24,582 bases of DNA. Source: Ophiothrix spiculata. Lineage: Eukaryota > Echinodermata > Ophiuroidea > Amphilepidida > Ophiotrichidae. The position numbers and the translations under genes are program-made. The notes below the pieces were generated by a model that saw only the letters and a list, made by a program, of their open reading frames with translations, had not been told where the DNA came from and did not search any database. Location of the stretch: assembly GCA_000969725.1 (NCBI GenBank), contig JXSR01S045008.1; one strand, written 5' to 3'. Positions 19,388-24,582 of this stretch are shown in pieces (the first letter of the stretch is position 1; every line of letters begins with the position of its first letter).

Positions 19388-20430
19388 TAGGAGTGGGCTA
19401 TAAATGGGTGATTTTTCAGTTTGCCTTGTCAACAGTTTTTTTGGATTGCACTTGACCTATCTCAACTTGAAATGACAAAATTTTTGGTTATAGGTCAAAG
19501 AAAAAAGTGTGCTGCGCCCTCTAGTGTCAGTGTGTCGCCATAGTAAATATCTGTGTATTAAAGAAGAAAATGCTTAAAATCTAAAAATCTTTTACATTTT
19601 GAAGCAATTTCAATGTTTTAATATGTGTAAATAAGTTATGAAATCCATGTTAAGAGTTTTCATGACTATTAGACATTTCGTTGTCGTAAAAAATTGATGT
19701 TTTCCTTCAAAATTGTGTGTGAGGGCGCTTTTAATGATTATGCGCAAAAGAAATTGCTTTTGCTAATTGTAAGGTAGCAGCTGCCAAGGCAGTATCAAGT
19801 TTGATCTGCTTACAAAATTTGAGCTTTCTATCTACTTTAGTTTGTCAGTTAGACTCGTTTAAATACATCAATACTAACCCTATGTAAAAGCATAGGGGTC
19901 AACGAACTTTTCCCTATACAAATGTATAGGAACATTAAAATAACGTTAAAATGGGTACTACGATCAAACTAATTATAGTACAAGGCTCAAATTTCTTGAG
20001 TAAATTAAACATCAGAGTATCCTAACATCTACATACTTAAATTTACACAAAGTTGTACAAATTGCGCATAATTGCAAAAAGCGCCCTCGCTTGGAATTTT
20101 GACCAAAAACATCCATTTTCAGGAATACGAAATGACTAGGGTTTACAAAAACTTCATATTTGTGTTCCTTTGACTCCACTTGATAACCATTGACTCATTC
20201 ACAAATCAAAAAGATCAAGAATTGTGAATTAAAAAACAATTTTTGTAAAATAAACAAGAATTTCTCTAAAATGACATACGGTCACAAGAGGGCGCGGCAC
20301 ACTTTTTTCTTCGACCCAATTAAATTTTTTCGCCATTTCATGTTGAGATAGATCAGTTGCAATGCATAAAAACTGTTGACATATAGAAATTCTGAAAAAA
20401 GCAATTTTGACTTACGTATAGCCCACACCT
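19388..20430. mobile_element. 1.04-kb foldback transposon with long inverted arms and 8-bp target duplication
   Basis: The ends are TAGGAGTGGGCTATA and, inverted, AGGTGTGGGCTATA. AATGCTAT flanks both sides (19380-19387, 20431-20438). Outer arms of about 150 bp share TCAACAGTTTTT, CTATCTCAAC and GAAAAAAGTGTGC then GCGCCCTC. Similarity continues inward (GAGGGCGCTTTT, ATTATGCGCAA; inverse at about 20060-20100), so nearly the whole element folds on itself. No transposase. Long arms with 8-9 bp duplications fit Mutator- or Merlin-like groups, but the family is undecided. Confidence 0.8.
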
Positions 20431-21240
20431 AATGCTATGAAAAGTTTTGTATAGCTTTTGAAAATGCAAACACTAAATTCTTTACTTGCATTAATTACCT
20501 TAGTAAATTTGCATTTCATTTTGCTTATATAAATTATGTGACAAAAGCACTAGGATTTGCTTTGAATTTCAATTGCTAATTAACTCAGCTCAATAGGCCT
20601 TCTTTATTTGTTAACAAAGGGGGGTTAGGGTCTCACTCTGCAATGCTATACTTTTGTGCCTGTATTTCTCTGTGTGGATAAATATATTTTCACAATCTGT
20701 GACTGTCCACCACAACTCTCCAGGAAAGTTAGCTCCAAGGCAATTTGGTTTTTATATCTGATCGAAAAGAATATATACTAGTAGAAATTAGATGATGGCT
20801 TGGTCACAGCCAGACAAACTGGTAAATTGATGAGAAGCATCAGTACCCCCCGAATAAAAAACAAACAAACAAACTTATTAATCGAAGTACCACCTCAAAA
20901 TGTTTTGATCCAAGTATCAGGATAAATACTTCAGCAATTATTCAACCCGGAGGGGTGGACACTTCAATATAAACATTTAAATTGTATACAGATGTAAGGC
21001 TGAGACGTCACCACTCAGAGACATAAAGGGTGAAATGATTCCAAAATGTTGGGGCTGTGGGTGAGAGGATCCATTTTTGTTAAAAATTAAGGAAAGTTGG
21101 ATGAAAAGCAATTTGCAGTCTTTCAACGAAAGCATTAAAAAGCATAAATTAGCTGATAGTTCAAATTTTGAAATATAATATATATTTTCGAAATAAGGGT
21201 TTGAAGAAACGCAGGGTCTTTGTGTCGTTAGATACAAAAC

Positions 21241-21389
21241 CAGGCCGTCAAATATTATGCATGTAATATGGTGGACAGCCATTGCTAGTGGTGCCTTGTC
21301 TGGATGTTGTAGATACCACGCAATTTCAAAACAGAAGAAACTGCTGGAGAAGAGTATGATCCAGGCTTGTGCTGTTGTTATTTGGCTTT
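21241..21389 (-). CDS. TLCD5: TLCD5-like coding exon 2 (3' boundary uncertain)
   Basis: The minus-strand acceptor is CTTTTTTACAG. The phase joins exon 1 to give SNAESQITTAQ. It holds two membrane segments and the motif AVHHITC. Donor candidates are GGCCTG|GTTTTG at 21241 (phase 0) and a GTATCT at 21235; neither is strong. The frame stays open to 20977 if unspliced, but that tail does not resemble the family. Confidence 0.75.
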
Positions 21390-23368
21390 CTGTAAAAAAG
21401 AAGGAAAAAAGTTTAAAACATAGAAAAATGAGAACATGTGTGTAATTAGCGGAAAGTCGTAAATTCCAAAATCAAGTCATTACACGTTTAAATTTCTTAT
21501 AGTCGCAGCTTTCGAATAGTATATAATATGTCACACTTTCCTTCTTCATTTTCAATTTGGAGATATACAAGGCAGTCCTCTGAATATCTGGTAATAAAAA
21601 TAGCTACAAATTGATTTTAAAGTTGCTGATTATATAGTGTATAATAACAAAGTATGATAAATTAGCCGTGAATAATTGCACTTCTCGTCATAATTAGCCT
21701 TTGATTCTCAACTAGCGGTGCATGCCCCAAATTTGTTGCTTTGACTATTACAGATTGGCAATTTTGCTCTCTCAAAAATCAAAAAAATACATTAGAAAAT
21801 GCACTAAAAAACTGATAGGACATTCAAAATCTTCATTCATGACTTTCTGCTCATTTTTGCCAGAGCAATTAACCCACATATAAGTAAGATGAACATCAAT
21901 AAGAATCTCAACCTTGGACTTATTTGTTCTGATTTTTGCATTTTGGGAGAACCAGAAACACGGCCAGTGGATTTTCTTAGTCTTAGGAAATAGATGATTA
22001 CTCAATTAGGGCTGGGTCAAACCTGGGAATTTGATGTCCAATTACTAAAATGTTGTGTTAGGAATGGGACATTCAGAGCTTTGGTCATAGTGTATTGCAC
22101 ATTATTATTTACAGTATGGTACCGTAACGTTATTAAAGTGAACTTATTATATCTCAACAAATCAAGCATTGTTTAGTGACAGCACATGTTATGCTTCATC
22201 ATCCAGAACAAATTGTGACTACATGATGAAAGAGCATGGTCATGGTCATTTCCACTTTAACTATTTGCAAAGACCATGATGTTATATAGGACAAAATAAA
22301 GACACCCCAATGAACAGGTTTGCCATATTTTCTGTTCATTCATGGTGTACAGTCACAATTTTATGATGTCATCAAATCAAGACTTGTATGAAAAGATTAA
22401 GGTCAGAATTAAGCATATTCTTTACAAATATTGCGATTGTCCTGGTTGCAGTTGAACTTGATTTATTTTTGACCCACTTTTTTGTGAAGAAAAATTGAAA
22501 AGAAATCTACTCAGATAAAGTAAATCCTGTATAATTATTATAGGTGCAATTCATAATTCTGATGTGATGACAACCTCCCCTCTTTTCTAGCTAAATGAAA
22601 AGAAGAGTACAACAGAAATGCATGCTGAAAATTTCACTTGGTTCCGACCATTACAAGCTTTTCAGCATTTTAAAAATCGCCATAGGCTACTGCATTGTAA
22701 TTAATGTCGGGCCCGACAGTAATTAGAAAATGACATATTTTCTCACTTTTTTCAAAAATGCAAGCACATTTTAAAGAATGGTTTGGGGTTTGTGGCAGAC
22801 ACCAGTCACGGAATTTTTCTATCTAAAAAACCTGAGTTTGATAGCGGTGACCTTGTGGATGAAAAGTGGATCATGAATTGCCCCTTCAACAGTAGAAGAA
22901 ATTTCAAGTAAATTTAAGTAAGTTTAACACAAACTTTTTAAAATGCAATTTCAATGGAAATTCTGTCTGTAACTGTGAGTATAAAGTTTTGTTTTGTTTT
23001 GAGAAAATTCTTGTAAAATTCCAACCACTGAATTGAACTTATTAGAACATTCAATGATATTGGTACAATGACATGTCAAGACGCAGCTTAGAATAAGAAC
23101 ATTTTTCAAACTGACATTTTTGGAAATATTTATGAACAGATTAACTGAATAGTTAGTTACCTGCATTTGACAAAGGCCATGGATCATATTTAAATTGAAC
23201 CATATATACCGAGATGCAGATACCCACACTATGTCCAACACTAGTCAGTTGACAGACCCACATGGCATCCTTGTCTCTAAGCAACAATCTGAATCCATCG
23301 TAGACAGCTGCCCAGAGGAGGGACAGAAACAGTGAAGTGAAGACGTAAGAATCCAATATTACATCCAT
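21241..23368 (-). CDS. TLCD5: TLC-domain membrane protein, TLCD5/TMEM136-like, first two coding exons
   Basis: Exon 1 runs 23368 to 23161 and exon 2 runs 21389 to about 21241; about 119 residues of a family usually near 230-245. The start Met at 23368 has an upstream in-frame TAA and aligns with the human start. MWVCQLTSVGHSVGICISVY and DPWPLSNA match human [20 protein letters not shown] and GPWPFTHPG. Exon 2 (AWIILFSSSFFCFEIAWYL, then MAVHHITCIIF) matches the family's GYFIFDLGWC and MLAHHTLSI, including the His-His motif. About four hydrophobic segments are visible. The family is a multi-pass TRAM-LAG1-CLN8 protein of poorly known function. The final exon carrying the conserved E-TNP-Q-RWF block was not found. 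Confidence 0.8.
21390..23160. other. Intron 1 of the TLCD5-like gene
   Basis: 1.77 kb of AT-rich sequence. One perfect 14-bp palindrome, TGTCGGGCCCGACA, lies at 22705-22718 inside a TAATTA...TAATTA pair. Nothing else is recognised. Confidence 0.6.
23161..23368 (-). CDS. TLCD5: TLCD5-like coding exon 1
   Basis: 69 codons plus one base. The donor on the minus strand is AATGCAG|GTAACT. The first hydrophobic segment is around residues 7-26 (YVFTSLFLSLLWAAVY) and the second around 43-58. The start is chosen as the first ATG after an in-frame stop and because it aligns with the family N-terminus. Confidence 0.82.
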
Positions 23369-23508
23369 GGAGGCAGACTTTGGCGTTTGGTAGTTGCTTG
23401 CAATGGAATGTTGAAATTATACAACTTGAACTTGTACTGGTACCACAAAAAGTGAACTACAATATAGGATCCTGGTATAGGATTAACCTTGCATGCTAGC
23501 TTGATTCC

Positions 23509-23860
23509 CCAGGGGGGCATTCAACTTTGAAGGTGGTTGGTATGTCAGGCGCAAAGTGCCAAAATTGGGGTCAGGTGATTTTCTGTAAAAAATTGGACCT
23601 TTAATACCGATTTTGGGGGGTCTAGTGAACTGAAATTTTGGCCAAAAATAGCCTCCTGAACTGAACATTTTTGCATTTCCAGAGCAATTTTGGCAGTTGG
23701 AGCTAAAATGTTGTAGTTTTCCTCAAAAACGGGGTCAAAAGAACTGAATCAAGCTGAAAATGGGGATCTAGTGAGCGGCCTGGCAGCCTGAAAAAGTGGG
23801 TCTTGACCGCCGGACATATATAGCCTGCCCACATATGGGAGGCCCCCCCCCCCCCCCGGT
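23509..23860. mobile_element. Ambulacrarian-type G/C-ended repeat
   Basis: It begins GATTCCCCAGGGGGGCATTC and ends CATATGGGAGGCCCCC plus a C-run. The inside contains repeated short phrases (TTGGGGTCAGGTGA, GGGGTCAAAAG, GGGATCTAGTGA). It resembles the 8974-9305 family by its G-run ends. It lies just upstream of the TLCD5-like start, where the promoter would be. Confidence 0.5.
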
Positions 23861-24164
23861 ACCATTTTTGAGATATGTATGAAATGTAATGGTAACCATA
23901 ATTTATTTATAGAGTGACGTATAGGTGACTCTGAAATACAAAATTGCAAATAAAATCAAAACGGTTTGACCGATTAACCTAATATTTGAAACTTGCACCT
24001 CTCTATTGGTCATATTTCACATGACAATGAAAACTAAAGTTTCAAAAATTTGGATCAAGCTCCTTTAATAGTCATTATTCTACATTTTGAATTATTTAAA
24101 TTAAATGGACCGAATTTTATAATATTGCTTAAAATACAGTTGAACTAGACCTTGAACTAGAAAG

Positions 24165-24480
24165 TACAGTGACCACTCATTTGAAGATTTTATTTTGTTT
24201 TTTTCATTGATGCCAGTCTCTGCCAAAATTGGGTCAGAAACAGGCAGTGAAGTATACTATCCTTTCACACAAAGTAATACGCAATTTCAGGATGGGTCAA
24301 AATTCGTAGAACTGAAAAAAACAGACAATTTGACAGTTCAGTGGCCAATTATTTGAAGAAAAAAGTTCTGTTGTCCTTCAATTTGTTTTTTCTGGCACTG
24401 ATCAAAGGCAAAACTGGGTGAAAACATGCAACTATAGTCTTAGTATAATACATCGATCCACACAAATTATGAAATAGTTG
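24165..24480. repeat. Diverged two-copy direct repeat, about 170 bp unit
   Basis: CAGTGACCACTCATTTGAAG (about 24168) and CAGTGGCCAATTATTTGAAG (about 24338) begin two copies. Both continue to CAAAA-TGGGT and a CACACAAA word. Non-coding. Confidence 0.5.
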
Positions 24481-24582
24481 AGATATACAAATTACTTTAT
24501 AACGTAGAATGATTTTCCTCATCGTTTCTGTTTGGATTTGCCCTTTGTTTTGATATAAAAATATATATATAAAAGAATTCAT

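Larger units (their letters stand above)
17440..21240. other. Inter-gene or shared-intron block, transposon-rich, no recognised exon
   Basis: It should hold the next BLTP2 exons and the last TLCD5-like exon if both genes were compact. Neither BLTP2 landmarks (KWLK, NYELMKDE) nor the TLCD E-TNP-Q-RWF block was seen on the relevant strands. It contains a C/A-rich tract (17503-17545), a LINE 3' end (18345-19139), a foldback element (19388-20430) and otherwise AT-rich sequence. Confidence 0.55.

Noticed and set aside
20640-20760. Minus-strand frame with LELTFLES as a possible last TLCD5 exon
   Set aside because: Only three residues (ELT) recall the ELTNP block; the NP and Q-RWF residues are missing and a stop follows soon after.

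Overview
The window looks like AT-rich, repeat-dense nuclear DNA from a non-vertebrate metazoan, probably a marine deuterostome such as an echinoderm or hemichordate. That placement is an inference from intron-rich genes, short exons, many small DNA-transposon and SINE copies, and a GGGG-TACTC-ended repeat that I associate with ambulacrarian genomes. There are no bacterial features, rRNA genes or CRISPR arrays.

Plus strand, 1018-17439: twelve consecutive internal exons (1,479 coding bases, 493 codons) of an orthologue of BLTP2 (KIAA0100; hobbit in Drosophila), a bridge-like lipid-transfer protein. All exons are bounded by AG/GT, all phases chain, and the product follows the human protein in order. 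Landmarks are HVWG, a [12 protein letters not shown] segment matching human LLWSPPDHM, and EIVFPYQYDF matching human SVEFPYQYDF. The start and the C-terminal half are not in the window.

Minus strand, 23368-21241: the first two coding exons of a TLC-domain membrane protein like TLCD5 (TMEM136). They carry an aligned start Met, the WVCQL and DPWPL landmarks and the family His-His motif. The last exon or exons were not found. The two genes converge, and neither has a recognisable 3' end in the 3.8 kb between them, which is filled with transposon debris.

The most unusual feature is in BLTP2 itself. At three exon edges, pieces of coding exon are tandemly repeated into the neighbouring intron. The 3' part of the eleventh exon, with its splice donor, occurs five times at about 130 bp spacing (15498-16110). 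The 5' part of the twelfth exon, with its splice acceptor, occurs four times (17060-17439). A roughly 46 bp unit of the fifth exon recurs in degenerate form in the next intron (9664-10035). Intron 11 is therefore flanked by arrays of its own donors and acceptors; by inspection only the outermost pair keeps the reading frame.

The rest is repeats. They include a hAT-type element with an exact 8 bp target duplication (12641-13338), a Tc1/mariner-type MITE (5574-6059), and a 1.04 kb foldback element with a target duplication (19388-20430). There is also a 5'-truncated LINE 3' end with a CCHC plus RPD...E restriction-like endonuclease (18345-19139, minus), two copies of a tRNA-related SINE with telomere-like inverted ends, a second SINE family, several hairpins, minisatellites and microsatellites. 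Coordinates of degenerate repeats are approximate because they were read by eye.
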